Positions 40,060 to 49,038 of a stretch of DNA of 64,000 nt are shown here, piece by piece (within the stretch, counting starts at the first letter, position 1; each line of letters opens with the position of its first letter). The position numbers were made by a program, and so were the translations under genes. The notes beneath the pieces are model-generated. The model ran no database searches and was not told the DNA's origin. It saw only the letters and a list, made by a program, of their open reading frames with translations. This stretch comes from Thermoplasmata archaeon (GTDB taxonomy: Archaea; Thermoplasmatota; Thermoplasmata; Lutacidiplasmatales; UBA184). The DNA is taken from the NCBI GenBank assembly GCA_022750115.1, contig JAKIWI010000001.1, forward strand, positions 147,490 through 211,489, written 5' to 3'.

Positions 40060-42504
40060 ATGGAGCTGCGGGGGGAGCGCGAAGCGTTCGGCGGGCCGGG
40101 GATCGAGCCGCGGTGGACGCACGGCAACAAGGACGGGGTGGGAACGGCGTACTCGGCCGACAGCAAGCTGTGGTTCACGCTGTGGCGCGGCGTGGTGACG
40201 GAGGTCTACTACCCCCTCATCGACCACCCGCAGCTGCGGGACCTCCAGTTCCTCGTCACCGACGGACGCGGCCTTTTCCAGGAGGAGAAGCGTCACCTCG
40301 AAACTCGGACCGTCCGACTCAACGACCACAGCCTCGGCTACCGGGTCACGAGCGCCGACCCGGAGCGTCGCTACTCCCTCACCAAGGAGGTGATCGCCGA
40401 CCCGCACCTCCCGGTGCTCCTCGAGCGAGTTCGGTTCGACCGGGCCACGGGTTCGGGGGACTTGACCCTCCACGTTCTCGCCGCCCCCCATCTCGACGGA
40501 GGCGGCGCCGGGAACTCCGGCTACGTCGCCCGGGTGGCGGGGCGCGACGTGCTCCTCGCGGAGCGGAACGGGACATGGCTCGCGCTCGGAGCGAGCGTCC
40601 CGTTCTCCCAGCTGTCGTGCGGGTTCGTCGGCGCGAGCGACGGGTGGACCGACCTGCACACCCACTTCGCGATGGAGTGGGAGTTCGACCGCGCCACGAA
40701 CGGGAACATCGCGCTGACCGGCGCGCTCGAGGTCCCGGACGCCAAGGAGTTCACCGTCGCGCTCGCCTTCGGTCGGGGCCGCCAGCACGCCGTCGCCGCG
40801 TTGCTCCAGTCGCTCAGCCGACCGTACGAAGAGCTCCGCCAGCGGTTCCTCAACCAGTGGGAACGCCCGATGCCCGCGCCGGCGCACGCCCGCGCGCCGC
40901 ACTTCGCGAGCGTCTATCACTCGAGCTTCGCCCTGCTGCTCGCCCATGAGGACAAGACGTTCCCCGGCGCGATCATCGCTTCCTTGTCGATCCCCTGGGG
41001 GTACGCGAAGGGCGACGACGACCGCGGCGGCTACCACCTCGTCTGGACCCGCGACCTCGTCGAAGCGGCGATGGGCCTCCTCGCGGCCGGCGACCGGACG
41101 ACGCCGCTCCGCACGCTGACCTACCTCGCTGCGAGCCAGCAGGCGGACGGCGGGTTTCCGCAGAACTTCTGGCTCGACGGTGCCCCGTACTGGATGGGAC
41201 GCCAGCTCGATGAGGTGGCGTACCCGATCCTCCTCGCGGATCGGCTGCGGCGCGACAACGCCCTCTCCGAGTTCGACCCCTATCCGATGGTGCGGCGGGC
41301 GGCCCGCTATCTCGTGACGCAGGGGCCCGTCACCGAGGAGGAACGCTGGGAGGAGGCGTCCGGATACTCGCCCTCGACGCTGGCCGCGGTGATCGCCGCG
41401 TGCGTCGCCGCGGCCGATTTCGCGGAGGCGGAAGGCGACGCTCCGGCCTCCGCCTTCCTCCTCTCCTACGCCGACTTCCTCGAGGGCCACCTCGAGTCCT
41501 GGACGGTCACCCGGCATGGGACGCTCCTGCCGGAGGTCCCGCACCACTACGTTCGGATCCATCCGGTGGATCCCGACGATCCGGCTCCCGTCGAGGACCT
41601 CGACAGCGCCATCCTCGACCTCGCGAACCAGCGTCCGGGCGATCCGACCCGGTTCCCCGCTCGCGAGGTGGTGGACGCCGGCTTCCTCGAACTGGTTCGG
41701 CTGGGCGTCCGGCCGGCCAGCGACCCGGTCATCGTCGACTCCCTCCGTGTGGTCGACAAGATCCTCCGCGTCGAAACGCCCGACGGACCGTGCTGGCGCC
41801 GCTACAACCACGACGGCTACGGCCAGCGGGACGACGGCGGTCCGTTCGTCGACTGGGGGGTCGGCCGCGCGTGGCCGATCCTCACCGGGGAACGAGGCCA
41901 CTACGAGCTCGCCGCGGGGCGGCCCGCCGCCCTCCACTTGGAGACCTTGGCCCGATTCGCCTCAGAGACGGGGATGTTGCCGGAGCAGGTGTGGGACGGG
42001 CCCGACCTCCCCCTGCTCCACCTCGTCCCCGGGAAACCCACGGGCGCCGCCATGCCGCTCGTTTGGGCTCACGCCGAGTTCCTCAAGCTGCTCCGGTCCG
42101 TCGAGGACGGCCGCGTCTTCGACCGCGTGCCGGCGGTCGAGCGCCGGTACTCCGGCGGCGACGGTCCGCGCGAGCCGTGGGAGTTCTGGGTCCACCGCCG
42201 GCAGCCGACCCGATGCGCGCGCGATGCGCGAATCCGGATCGTCGGAGAAGAGCCGTTCCGGCTGCGATGGACGGCGGACGCGTGGGCGAATTGGACCGAC
42301 ACCTCCTCGACGGGGACGTTGGTCGGACTCGACTACGTCGACTTGCCGTCACCGACCGCGGGAGGCACCGAGTTCGAGTTCACGTTCTTCTGGACGAACC
42401 GTTCGGTCTGGGAAGGACGGAATTACCCGCTCCACGCGACCGATCCCCCTCGGAAGATCGTTCCGCGTCCGTCGGTCGCGAAGCCCCCGTCGCCGACGGT
42501 TTAA
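40060..42504 (+). CDS. GH15 glucoamylase/glucodextranase-like enzyme
   Basis: An 814-residue protein with the bacterial-type glucodextranase N-domain (about 10-270, opening GIEPRWTHGNKDGVGTAYS), a GH15 barrel (about 280-690) and a C-terminal beta domain (about 710-800). GYHLVWTRDLVEAAMGLL, QNFWLDGAPYW, HYVRIHPVDPDDP and the general-base region GMLPEQVWDG are the expected family segments. No signal peptide, so presumably intracellular. It differs strongly from the neighbouring 621-residue GH15, so the two likely have different substrates. CGGAG lies 8 bases before the ATG. Confidence 0.92.
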   Translation: MELRGEREAFGGPGIEPRWTHGNKDGVGTAYSADSKLWFTLWRGVVTEVYYPLIDHPQLRDLQFLVTDGRGLFQEEKRHLETRTVRLNDHSLGYRVTSADPERRYSLTKEVIADPHLPVLLERVRFDRATGSGDLTLHVLAAPHLDGGGAGNSGYVARVAGRDVLLAERNGTWLALGASVPFSQLSCGFVGASDGWTDLHTHFAMEWEFDRATNGNIALTGALEVPDAKEFTVALAFGRGRQHAVAALLQSLSRPYEELRQRFLNQWERPMPAPAHARAPHFASVYHSSFALLLAHEDKTFPGAIIASLSIPWGYAKGDDDRGGYHLVWTRDLVEAAMGLLAAGDRTTPLRTLTYLAASQQADGGFPQNFWLDGAPYWMGRQLDEVAYPILLADRLRRDNALSEFDPYPMVRRAARYLVTQGPVTEEERWEEASGYSPSTLAAVIAACVAAADFAEAEGDAPASAFLLSYADFLEGHLESWTVTRHGTLLPEVPHHYVRIHPVDPDDPAPVEDLDSAILDLANQRPGDPTRFPAREVVDAGFLELVRLGVRPASDPVIVDSLRVVDKILRVETPDGPCWRRYNHDGYGQRDDGGPFVDWGVGRAWPILTGERGHYELAAGRPAALHLETLARFASETGMLPEQVWDGPDLPLLHLVPGKPTGAAMPLVWAHAEFLKLLRSVEDGRVFDRVPAVERRYSGGDGPREPWEFWVHRRQPTRCARDARIRIVGEEPFRLRWTADAWANWTDTSSTGTLVGLDYVDLPSPTAGGTEFEFTFFWTNRSVWEGRNYPLHATDPPRKIVPRPSVAKPPSPTV

Positions 42505-42506
42505 AT
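42500..42506 (+). promoter_or_regulatory. TATA box of the monooxygenase-like gene
   Basis: TTTAAAT centred 25 bp before the ATG at 42528 and overlapping the stop codon of the GH15 gene, so this small gene is transcribed on its own. Confidence 0.65.
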
Positions 42507-42527
42507 GCCCCTCCGCCGTCCACGGGC

Positions 42528-42815
42528 ATGGTCTGGGTCGCGATCAACCGCATCCACGTCGAAACTCCGGCCGAGGCCGAGCAGGTCCTCGAAGCGTTCC
42601 GTCACCGCTCCGGGAAAGTCGACCTCATGCCCGGTTTCCTGCAATTCGAGGTTTGGCGGGAGGAGGAAGGTCGCGAGGTGCTCGTCCTCACCCGATGGCA
42701 GCGCAAGGAGGACTTCCTCGCCTGGGTGGAGAGCCCGGCGTTCCGTCATGCGCACGCCCACGCCTCGAGCTCCCCCGGCACGGGCGATGGGTCGGTGTAT
42801 GAGGTCGCGATCTGA
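42528..42815 (+). CDS. Antibiotic biosynthesis monooxygenase (ABM)-fold protein
   Basis: A 95-residue dimeric alpha/beta barrel protein of the ABM superfamily. FRHRSGKVDLMPGFLQFEVWRE and VLTRWQRKEDFLAWVESPAFRHAH match small quinol/haem-oxygenase-like members (HmoA/IsdG and YgiN relatives). The Trp and the HAHAH-rich end would allow haem binding, but this is inference. Cytoplasmic. Start supported by a TATA box 25 bp upstream. Confidence 0.85.
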   Translation: MVWVAINRIHVETPAEAEQVLEAFRHRSGKVDLMPGFLQFEVWREEEGREVLVLTRWQRKEDFLAWVESPAFRHAHAHASSSPGTGDGSVYEVAI

Positions 42816-42842
42816 GCGACTCGGCCGTTCACAGTACACTCG

Positions 42843-45800
42843 ATGACGAGCCGTGTCCGCTGGGCCTGCCGTCACGGGGCTGAGCTCCGAGCTGCCTCGC
42901 GAGGGGCTTCGGGTCCCCGCCTGCTCGGTTGGGTCACCGCGTTCTGCCTCCTCGGAATGCTGCTGCTTCCATCGGTAGCGGAGGCCGATTCCCGGTTGCC
43001 CGGCGCGGCCGAGCCTCTTCGAATCGCCGCCCCACCTCGGGGGCACGCACTCGTCCCGCCCGTCTCCGATCCTCCGGACCGCTCGGCGATCATGGACCAT
43101 CTTCTCGCGAGCCCGCACGGACTCGGGATCAATGCATCGCTAGGGTCCGTCGCGTTCAGCTGGGACCTCGCCAACGGCACGGTCGACTCCGGCGCGGTGA
43201 ACCAACCGTACTTCGTCGGACCGGACCAACTCCTCTTCGTCGCGGCGAACCAAACGTTGTGGACCGCGTTCGCTCGCCCGCCGACGGGCAGCGTCGAGAA
43301 CGTCACGCTCCTCAACGTCTCCTCCGGGACGACCGCGATCCTGACGGGGGTCGGCAACGTCACGGGCTGGGCGCTCGACGGCGCTGTCGACGCCGTCTAC
43401 CTCGCCGAGGTCGCCCCCGGACAGTCGCTCGGCAAGCTCGTGGCTGTCAGCACCCATCACCCCGACATCCTTCGGGCCCCGACGCCTGTCGGACCCAACC
43501 CCGACGCGGTGGGGGTCGACCCGACGACGGGGGAGATCTGGGTGCTCGGCCCGAACGCAACGTCGGTCGGAGGCAATGTAACCGTGGTGTCCGCAGCGAA
43601 CGGCTCCATCCGCGGCACCTTCCCGGTCGGCATGGACCCGACCGGAGTCGCGTTCGACGCCGCGGTCGCTCGAGCGTTCGTCGCCAACTCAGGGTCGGAC
43701 AATCTGACGGTGGTCAACATCTCCACCGGCGCGCGGGCCGCCGCTGCGATCCCCGTACCGGGTCGGATCGTCCCGGGCGCGATTGCGTTCGATGGGGCGA
43801 TCGGCCGCGTTCTCGTGCTCGAGACCCCCGGCGGGAGCTCCCCGAGCCACCTGCTGGTCATCGACCCCTCGACGAGCGCCATCGTCACCGACACGCCCGT
43901 CCCGGGCCCGCAAAATGCCACGAGCCTCGCGGTCGACTCCGGCACGGGCGATGCGTACGTCACGACCGACACTGGGGCGCTCCAGGTCTGGCATTCGGGC
44001 GATGCCACCTGGAACGCGCTCGCCAACGTCGGCGGCCAACCGTGCGTTCAGGCGTACGACCCGTCCTCGGGGGTCGATTACATCGGCCACACCGCGCAGG
44101 TGTTCGTGAGTTCGGTCGACACCCGAAACGCCTCGTCGGTCGTCCAGACGGTCTCCTTCGGCGCCGGTCCACGACAGGGGGTCTACGACCCCGTCGACGG
44201 CCGGGTCTACGTCGCGAACTCGTTCGACGCCGGACCTCGGAACGGAACTGGTCCCGACTGGCTCGCGGCGCTCGACCCGCGGATCGGGACCCCGGCCAGC
44301 GAGATCTCCCCCGCCCCGCCGGCCATGTCGCCCGTCGGGGCGGGGCTCTCCGGAGTCGCGGCCGACCCGTTGAGCGGGCGCCTGTTTGTCGCCGACCGGG
44401 GGTGGAACTCCTCGTCGGTGCTCTCCGGGGCCGGCGGGGGCTCCCTGGCCGCGATCGCCCTCCCGTTCGCCCCCGTTTCCGTCGCGGACGACCCCACCCG
44501 GGGAATCGTGTACTTTGCTTCGGCCGACGGTCGCGTGGTCGGGTTCTACGCCTCGAACCTCACCGAGTCGCAGCACTGGAACCTGACCCCGCCCGCGGCT
44601 CCGTGGGCCGGTGCGATCGAGGGCGTCGCGGTCGATCCGTCGTCCGGCACGGTGATCGACCTCGTCCCCGATTCGGCCGGCTCACCGTCCTCGCACGTCT
44701 GGCTGCTCGCCTCCGCGAACGGGTCGGCCCACTCCACCGGACCGATCGCAGGGCTCCTGGCGACCGCCGTGGCCTTCGATCCGAGGAACGGCGACGCCTA
44801 CGTGACCGGCCCGACGGGGGGTCTGGAGGTTGTCAACCTCAGCACGGCCGCCGTCACCCCCGGGCCCAATCTCGGGAACTCTCCCAGCTACGTCGCCTTC
44901 GATCCCGGTCGAGCGACGGTCGACGTGACGGAGTCCACGGGCGATCGACTCGCGATCGTGAACGCGTCGAACTCCACGATCCCCCTGACGGGAATCCCGA
45001 CCGTCCCGACGGGTCCGGGTCCCGACGGCATCGTCGTGGTACCGGGGTCCGAGCAGCTCCTCGTCTCGAACTATGGTTCCGGCACGTTGGATGCCTACTC
45101 CCCGCTCCCCGAGGTCGGATCGCTGACGCCGCACCTCGCGATCCCGACCGTCGGCGAGGTGGCCGCGGTCCTCCTGGAGGGGGAGGTCGGCGTCCCGGTC
45201 TTCTTCGACAGCTTGGCGGGCGGTGGGGTGCCTCCGTTGACGTTCGCCTACGCCGGGCTCCCGTCCGGGTGCCCTTCCTCGGATTCCGGACATCTGTTCT
45301 GCGTGCCGGCCGCCTCCGGTTGGACGAACGCATCCGTCGTCGTCACGGATGCCCTCGGCCGTTCGGCGACGGCGAGCGGGGGCCTGCTGATCGCCCCGAC
45401 GGCCACGGTGGGCCTGTCGGCCGCGCCGGATGCAGCCGACGGGGTCGGATCCGTCGTGACCCTCCTGGCGAACGTTTCGGGCGGCGTCGCCCTGTTCCGC
45501 TATGCGATGGAGTTTGGAGATGTCACGGCGCCGCCGCTCACCGGGATTTTCGCGGGTCGGACGCTCACCCTCTCGCACACGTACAATGCGACAGGCAGAT
45601 TCGTCGCGACCGTCCTCATCACGGATTCTCTCGGGGTCCGAACGACCTCCTCCACGCCGCTCTTTGTCGGGGCACTCCTCTCGGGAACGCTCACCGTACA
45701 GATCCCGGCCGGATCGCGACCCCTCCTCGGGGACGCGGTCCCGTTCCACGTCCAGTTCACGGGCGGCGTCGGCCCGTACAACATTTCCTGGGCGGGGTCC

Positions 45801-46082
45801 GACGGCACCGGTACTTCGATACGGACGTTCGGCTACCAGTCCGACACGCAGCACGTCTTCCCGTCACCGGGGACGTGGTCCATCCGGGTCTGGGTGAACG
45901 ACACGACGCACGCCGTGCTCGCACTGTTCGCGAACGTGACCATCATCGCGCGTCCCGTGACGGGGGGCGTGCCGCCGCTCGATCTCGCCGCCACGGCCGC
46001 CGTGGCGGCGGGCGCGATCGCCGTCGGCGTGATCTTCATCGTCCGTCGCCGGAGGAAGCTCCGAACGGCAAAGATCGACTAG
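42843..46082 (+). CDS. Giant secreted surface protein with beta-propeller and PKD-like domains
   Basis: A 1079-residue protein: signal segment at about residues 30-48, a long array of YVTN/NHL-like propeller units (about 130-750; recurring VAVDPxTGxxYV and LxVVNxST patterns), Ig/PKD-like domains (about 770-1035) and one C-terminal transmembrane helix near 1045-1068 with a basic stop-transfer tail. Rich in N-glycosylation sequons. It is exposed on the cell surface and anchored in the membrane; no catalytic motif seen. Begins 27 bp after the ABM gene and ends overlapping the convergent mutase gene by 4 bases. Confidence 0.88.
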   Translation: MTSRVRWACRHGAELRAASRGASGPRLLGWVTAFCLLGMLLLPSVAEADSRLPGAAEPLRIAAPPRGHALVPPVSDPPDRSAIMDHLLASPHGLGINASLGSVAFSWDLANGTVDSGAVNQPYFVGPDQLLFVAANQTLWTAFARPPTGSVENVTLLNVSSGTTAILTGVGNVTGWALDGAVDAVYLAEVAPGQSLGKLVAVSTHHPDILRAPTPVGPNPDAVGVDPTTGEIWVLGPNATSVGGNVTVVSAANGSIRGTFPVGMDPTGVAFDAAVARAFVANSGSDNLTVVNISTGARAAAAIPVPGRIVPGAIAFDGAIGRVLVLETPGGSSPSHLLVIDPSTSAIVTDTPVPGPQNATSLAVDSGTGDAYVTTDTGALQVWHSGDATWNALANVGGQPCVQAYDPSSGVDYIGHTAQVFVSSVDTRNASSVVQTVSFGAGPRQGVYDPVDGRVYVANSFDAGPRNGTGPDWLAALDPRIGTPASEISPAPPAMSPVGAGLSGVAADPLSGRLFVADRGWNSSSVLSGAGGGSLAAIALPFAPVSVADDPTRGIVYFASADGRVVGFYASNLTESQHWNLTPPAAPWAGAIEGVAVDPSSGTVIDLVPDSAGSPSSHVWLLASANGSAHSTGPIAGLLATAVAFDPRNGDAYVTGPTGGLEVVNLSTAAVTPGPNLGNSPSYVAFDPGRATVDVTESTGDRLAIVNASNSTIPLTGIPTVPTGPGPDGIVVVPGSEQLLVSNYGSGTLDAYSPLPEVGSLTPHLAIPTVGEVAAVLLEGEVGVPVFFDSLAGGGVPPLTFAYAGLPSGCPSSDSGHLFCVPAASGWTNASVVVTDALGRSATASGGLLIAPTATVGLSAAPDAADGVGSVVTLLANVSGGVALFRYAMEFGDVTAPPLTGIFAGRTLTLSHTYNATGRFVATVLITDSLGVRTTSSTPLFVGALLSGTLTVQIPAGSRPLLGDAVPFHVQFTGGVGPYNISWAGSDGTGTSIRTFGYQSDTQHVFPSPGTWSIRVWVNDTTHAVLALFANVTIIARPVTGGVPPLDLAATAAVAAGAIAVGVIFIVRRRRKLRTAKID

Positions 46083-47452
46083 GCCGCGCCGAGCCGCTGG
46101 ATCGTCGCACGGACGCGCGCGAGCCCCTCTTGGGCGAGCTGCATCGCCCGTCCTCGGTCCTTCGCCTCGGCGAAGACACGGATCAGAGGCTCCGTCCCGG
46201 ACGGTCGCAGGAGCATCCAGCCGTCCTCCTGGAGGACCTTCAGACCGTCGATCGTGACGAGCCGGGCCCCCTCGTTCGCGAACTCGCGCGAGAGGGCATC
46301 GAGCACCGGTTGTCGGAGGGCGACGGGGCACTCGACCTTCTCCTTCACGAGAGCGTACTGGGGGAGCTCGGCGAGGGAGTCTCCGAGGCTCCTCCCCGAG
46401 CGCGCGAGGAAATCGAGCACCGCCGCGGCGGTCATCGCGCCGTCGCGCGCGAGCTGGAACTTGGGGAAGATCAGGCCGCCGTTCTCTTCGCCGCCGAACA
46501 CCGCCGAACGTCGGAGCATCTCGCGGGTCACGACGGGCGAGCCGACGCGGGTGTAGACGACCTCGCCTCCGAGCGGGCGAACCGCGTCCTCGATTCCCTG
46601 CGAACTCGACACCGGCGTCACGACGATGCCCCCGCCGGCGCGTTGGACGGCGTCGCGGGCGAGGAGCGCCAGCATCTGTTCGCCGGGCAGGTAGCGGCCG
46701 GTCGCGTCCACGAACACCGCGCGGTCCGCGTCGCCGTCGTGGGCGATCCCGATGTCCGCTCCGACGGCCGGAACGGTGCGTCGCAGGTCCACGAGGTTCG
46801 CCTCGGTCGGCTCGGAAAGGTGGCCCGGAAACGTGCCGTCGACGTGGCCGTTGAGCGTGATCACACGGCAACCCAATCGTCGCAGAAGCACCGGGCTCGT
46901 CGGGACCGAGGCCCCGTTGCCGCAGTCGAGGACGACCGTGAAACGGCGCTTCACGAGCGCCGCCACGTCCACCTGGGCGAGGATCCCATCGACGTAGCGC
47001 TCGCCGCCGTGGTGGTCGGTGCGAATCTCCCCGATCTGGTCGAACGGGACCGACCGGCTCTCGCCCGCCGCGACGGCCGCCTCGATCCGCTCCTCGACCT
47101 CCCGCGGAATCTCGAGTCCGTCGGCAGCGATGCATTTGATGCCGTTGAACTCGGGCGGATTGTGGGAGGCTGTGAGGATCACTGCCAGCTGGGCACCCAA
47201 CTTCGTGACGTTGTACTGGATCGCGGGCGTCGGAAGGAGACCGACCTCGATGACTTGATGGCCCCCCAGCGCGAGCGTGGCACTGACCAGCCGGGACAGG
47301 GCGGGACTCGAAGTGCGCCCGTCCCAACCGACGACGATCGGTCGGCCCGGCTCGTTGACCTTCGCCATCGCGCCCGCGACGGCGGTCACGAGGGGAGCGG
47401 TCAGCCGGGTCCCGATGACCTCCCGGATGCCGTTCGTCCCGAACAGTCGCAC
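46079..47452 (-). CDS. glmM: Phosphoglucosamine/phosphohexose mutase
   Basis: A 457-residue alpha-D-phosphohexomutase. FGTNGIRE at the start, the phosphoserine loop TASHNPP with S96, the metal loop DGDADR (about 240-245), the sugar loop GEENGG and the phosphate loop RPSGTEP are all intact. The opening FGTNGIR with the GEENGG sugar loop points to the archaeal GlmM group that makes glucosamine-1-phosphate; phosphomannomutase or phosphoglucomutase activity is also common in archaea. GTG 47452 has a TATA-like element exactly 27.5 bp upstream that it shares with the divergent gene. Confidence 0.93.
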   Translation of the reverse strand: MRLFGTNGIREVIGTRLTAPLVTAVAGAMAKVNEPGRPIVVGWDGRTSSPALSRLVSATLALGGHQVIEVGLLPTPAIQYNVTKLGAQLAVILTASHNPPEFNGIKCIAADGLEIPREVEERIEAAVAAGESRSVPFDQIGEIRTDHHGGERYVDGILAQVDVAALVKRRFTVVLDCGNGASVPTSPVLLRRLGCRVITLNGHVDGTFPGHLSEPTEANLVDLRRTVPAVGADIGIAHDGDADRAVFVDATGRYLPGEQMLALLARDAVQRAGGGIVVTPVSSSQGIEDAVRPLGGEVVYTRVGSPVVTREMLRRSAVFGGEENGGLIFPKFQLARDGAMTAAAVLDFLARSGRSLGDSLAELPQYALVKEKVECPVALRQPVLDALSREFANEGARLVTIDGLKVLQEDGWMLLRPSGTEPLIRVFAEAKDRGRAMQLAQEGLARVRATIQRLGAA

Positions 47453-47475
47453 GAGCGTCGGGGGGGCGGAGGGAG

Positions 47476-47483
47476 TTCATAAC
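47476..47483. promoter_or_regulatory. Shared TATA-like element between two divergent leaderless genes
   Basis: TTCATAAC is centred at 47479.5, exactly 27.5 bp from the GTG of the mutase gene (47452) and 27.5 bp from the GTG of the Mut7-C gene (47507). No other AT-rich stretch exists in the 54 bp gap, so one element appears to serve both directions. Confidence 0.6.
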
Positions 47484-47506
47484 ACTGTTCCGGCTCTCGG
47501 CCCGAC

Positions 47507-48016
47507 GTGAGCGGCGAGGCGCGCCCGGTCGCTCCCGCCCCGCGCCGGTGGCTCGCCGACGAGATGCTCGGCCGCCTCGCGCGCTACCTGCGATTCCTCG
47601 GTGAGGACACCTCCTACGTGCGCGGCCTCGACGACCGGGAAGTGGCGCGCCTCGCCGAAGAGGAGCGTCGGATCTTGGTCACCCGCGACCGCGCGCTCGC
47701 CCGGCGCGCTCGGGGGGCGAAGCTCCTCACGAGCGGGCACCTCCCGAACCAACTCCGGGAACTGTTCTTGGCGTTCCCCGACCTCCCTCGGACGGTTCGG
47801 TTCGACCGCTGCCCGGAGTGCAACGCGCTTCTCGAACGCTGGCCCGTCCCGGCCTCCTCGGACGCGTGGCCCGCGGAGCTCCCCAAGTCGAGGGTGCTCG
47901 CGGGGCTCGACGTGTGGGCCTGTACGCCCTGCTCCCGACGGTATTGGGACGGGAGCCATGCGACCCGGATCCGGTCCGTCGTCGCGCAGGCGGCCGGGGG
48001 GATACCGACGCCGTGA
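47507..48016 (+). CDS. Mut7-C RNase domain protein
   Basis: A 169-residue PIN-like nuclease of the Mut7-C family: WLADEMLGRLARYLRFLGEDT with acidic residues at the start, ILVTRDRALARRA (second acidic motif), and a C-terminal zinc ribbon CPECN...CTPC. Members are predicted RNases. It overlaps the tRNA methyltransferase gene by 4 bases (GTGA), a pairing that suggests a role in tRNA or rRNA metabolism. Confidence 0.9.
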   Translation: MSGEARPVAPAPRRWLADEMLGRLARYLRFLGEDTSYVRGLDDREVARLAEEERRILVTRDRALARRARGAKLLTSGHLPNQLRELFLAFPDLPRTVRFDRCPECNALLERWPVPASSDAWPAELPKSRVLAGLDVWACTPCSRRYWDGSHATRIRSVVAQAAGGIPTP

Positions 48017-49038
48017 TCGAGGCGTGGGTCGAGCTCAGCCGGGAGAATCTCCCGCTCGCGCGTTGGGAGCTGCGTTCGGCCGTCGAAGCCCTGGGGGGAG
48101 AGGCCCGCGGAACGGACGACGACCCGAACATGCCGCTGGCGCGCCTCGTGCACGCCGAGGATGCTCGCGTGCTCGCGGGACGGCTGGCCCTCGCCCGGCG
48201 GATCATCCTCCGATGGCCCGAGGAGGACACGGCAGCGATCCGGGCCCGCCTGAGCCGGGAGCTCCGCCCGGGCGAATCGGTGGCCTTCCGACCCCTCGCC
48301 CGAGCGCGGGGTCGTGCGTCGGGCGAACCCCTCGCGGCCTGGGCGGAAGCGGTCCAAGGGGCCGGCGGTCGAGTCGACCTCGACGGGCCGGACCGGCGCT
48401 TCGCGTTCGAGTCGGCGGGAGACGGGCGATTCCGGTTCGGCGAGCAGGTGGCGGAGGTCGACCGCTCGGTCCTGGCCCAACGCCGCATGCCGAGGCTCCC
48501 GTTCCGCCGACCGGTGAGCCTCCCGCCCAAGCTGGGCCGGGTGGCCGTGAACCTCGCGCGCGTCCGGCCGGGCGACCGGGTCGTCGACCCGTTCCTGGGG
48601 ACGGGGGCACTCGCCGTCGAGTCGGCGCTGTTGGGAGCGCGGGTGACGGGGCTCGACACCGACGCGACGATGGTGCGCGGCGCGCTCGCGAACTTCGCGC
48701 ACCTCGCGCTCGAGCCGGAGTCGGTGGTGGTCGCGGATTCCGGGTCCGTCGTCCCGGTCGGTCGGTTCGATGCCCTCGTCACCGACCCGCCGTATGGTCG
48801 CGCGTCGACGACCGGCGGCGAGGTCGCCGGGGAGCTGGTCGAACGCGTGGTCCGCCACTGGGCCGAAGCGGTCCGAGCCGACGGCCGACTGGTCGTTGTG
48901 ATGCCGGGCGGGCCGGACCCCGTGGCCGCTCCGTGGCGGCGACTGGCGTCGATCCCGGACCGGGTCCACCGCTCGTTGACGCGGGAGTTCCGCGTGTACG
49001 AACGGGACCTGAGCGGGTCGGGCGCTACTGCATCATGA
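48013..49038 (+). CDS. tRNA (guanine10-N2)-methyltransferase, Trm-G10 type
   Basis: A 341-residue protein with an N-terminal THUMP-like region (about 1-150) and a class I methyltransferase domain: DPFLGTGALAVESALLG (SAM motif), LDTDATM and the catalytic DPPYG of N2-guanine methylases. This matches the archaeal Trm-G10 enzyme that makes m2G/m2,2G at position 10 of tRNA. The GTG overlaps the Mut7-C stop. The end overlaps the convergent protease gene by 14 bases. Confidence 0.92.
   Translation: MIEAWVELSRENLPLARWELRSAVEALGGEARGTDDDPNMPLARLVHAEDARVLAGRLALARRIILRWPEEDTAAIRARLSRELRPGESVAFRPLARARGRASGEPLAAWAEAVQGAGGRVDLDGPDRRFAFESAGDGRFRFGEQVAEVDRSVLAQRRMPRLPFRRPVSLPPKLGRVAVNLARVRPGDRVVDPFLGTGALAVESALLGARVTGLDTDATMVRGALANFAHLALEPESVVVADSGSVVPVGRFDALVTDPPYGRASTTGGEVAGELVERVVRHWAEAVRADGRLVVVMPGGPDPVAAPWRRLASIPDRVHRSLTREFRVYERDLSGSGATAS

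Noticed and set aside
42929-47482. 1517-residue plus-strand open frame across the surface protein and mutase genes.
   Set aside because: Arg-rich composition with no domains; it overlaps well-supported genes on both strands.
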